Source: Gordionus sp. m RMFG-2023 (Eukaryota; Nematomorpha; Gordioida; Chordodea; Parachordodidae). Taken from it: DNA of 64,000 nucleotides. A program made the translations under genes and the position numbers. A model generated the notes under the pieces. It worked only from the letters and a program-made list of their open reading frames with translations, made no database searches and had not been told where the DNA came from. Shown one piece after another: positions 63,615-64,000 of the stretch. The stretch covers positions 26,017,561-26,081,560 of the forward strand of contig NC_088775.1 in assembly GCF_954871325.1 (NCBI RefSeq), given 5' to 3'. The stretch's first letter is position 1; each line of letters begins with the position of its first letter.

Positions 63615-64000
63615 AATGAAGGTATTTGAGAAGGTGTTAGAGAAGCGGATAAAGGAACAAACTAAAATTGATGAAATGCAGTCTGGTTTTACATCGGGGA
63701 AAGGCACGACAGGCAATTTTTGTGGTGAGACAAATACAGAAGTATTTTGCGAAAGAAAAGAAACTGTATATGTGTTTGTTGATTTGGAGAAAGCATTTGA
63801 CAGTGCCACGCGAGGTTACTAGATGGGCCTTGGAGAATAAACTGCAGTACGGACGGATGATGGAGATAGTGAAAGCTTTGAAGTGAAGGTAAGACTTCAT
63901 CAAGGATCCATGCTGGGTCCATTATTATTTATCTTAGTAATGGATGTGGCGGCTAGAGAAATCCGTGAAAGACTTCCCTGGGAGCTATTATATGCAGATG

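Larger units (their letters stand above)
61131..64000 (+). mobile_element. RTE/BovB-type LINE, truncated by window end
   Basis: The leader contains gtcaggaagggcatccgat and tgtaaaaacc, characteristic of RTE/BovB elements. The frame 61210-61776 is the start of the endonuclease: NRVRVATGNVESMTGRAGEA, CCIQETRWKGNGAR, GVGVLVVEKLVDKVVEVRRL, YNIITAYVPQVGKSEEKD. It continues from about 61760 with EEGIILAGDLNGHVGESSEG and YGMRNLEGERILDFSDAMDM. A hAT element (61924-62515) then interrupts it. 62843-63190 has WWNPEVAKAVDEKRRCFKEW; RT follows with RAVKKIEKGKTSGLT, IIPVYKGKGDTLDCGSYRA, MKVFEKVLEKRIKEQ, VFVDLEKAFDS, RLHQGSMLGPLLFILVMD and LLYAD at the very edge. Several frame changes and an extra ~88 bp at 63527-63614 show that it is inactive. 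Confidence 0.92.

Noticed and set aside
63594-63922. Several minus-strand frames at the right edge
   Set aside because: Shadows of the plus-strand LINE reverse transcriptase.

Overview
This window is nuclear DNA of an animal with a strongly A+T-rich, transposon-laden genome. Two conserved, intron-split eukaryotic genes can be read. A metazoan arfaptin lies on the plus strand: 4 exons, stop at 23311. The GTPase half of translation initiation factor eIF5B lies on the minus strand: 15 exons, stop at 28930, with its N-terminal exons beyond the right edge. The genes converge tail to tail across about 5.6 kb. The sequence does not identify the species. The mix of hAT transposons, RTE-type LINEs and A+T-rich introns would suit a cnidarian, arthropod, flatworm or other invertebrate.

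Layout. 1-23311 is arfaptin, dominated by an 18.8-kb second intron that holds several hAT derivatives, a reverse-transcriptase-bearing repeat, a foldback element and a pair of inverted satellite-like arrays. 23312-28929 is intergenic, with short GC-tipped repeats and one 1.8-kb hAT element. 28930-59866 is eIF5B, whose introns hold a nearly complete BED-finger hAT element (31092-33954), tRNA-like repeats around another hAT (36.15-37.9 kb), a second copy of the reverse-transcriptase repeat (38.15-39.14 kb), a stack of hAT elements with a full-length RTE LINE (42.4-49.7 kb), and further hAT remnants (53.2-54.8 and 58.4-59.1 kb). 59867-64000 lies upstream of the visible eIF5B exons. It has a faint gag-like fragment and a second RTE LINE, split by a small hAT element and cut by the window end.

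The two host genes have separate jobs. Arfaptin is a BAR-domain protein that senses membrane curvature and binds Arl1/Arf/Rac GTPases at the Golgi. eIF5B is the GTPase that joins ribosomal subunits. The exon models rest on family protein sequence remembered without any database search; every exon joins in frame to the next. The most unusual points are: half of the eIF5B introns end in AAG rather than CAG/TAG; its last intron reads as GC-AG; a 125-bp tandem duplication copies the end of one eIF5B exon together with its splice donor; two 0.5-kb tandem arrays face each other across 4.2 kb in the arfaptin intron; and an RTE LINE starts with a tRNA-like head inside its target-site duplication.
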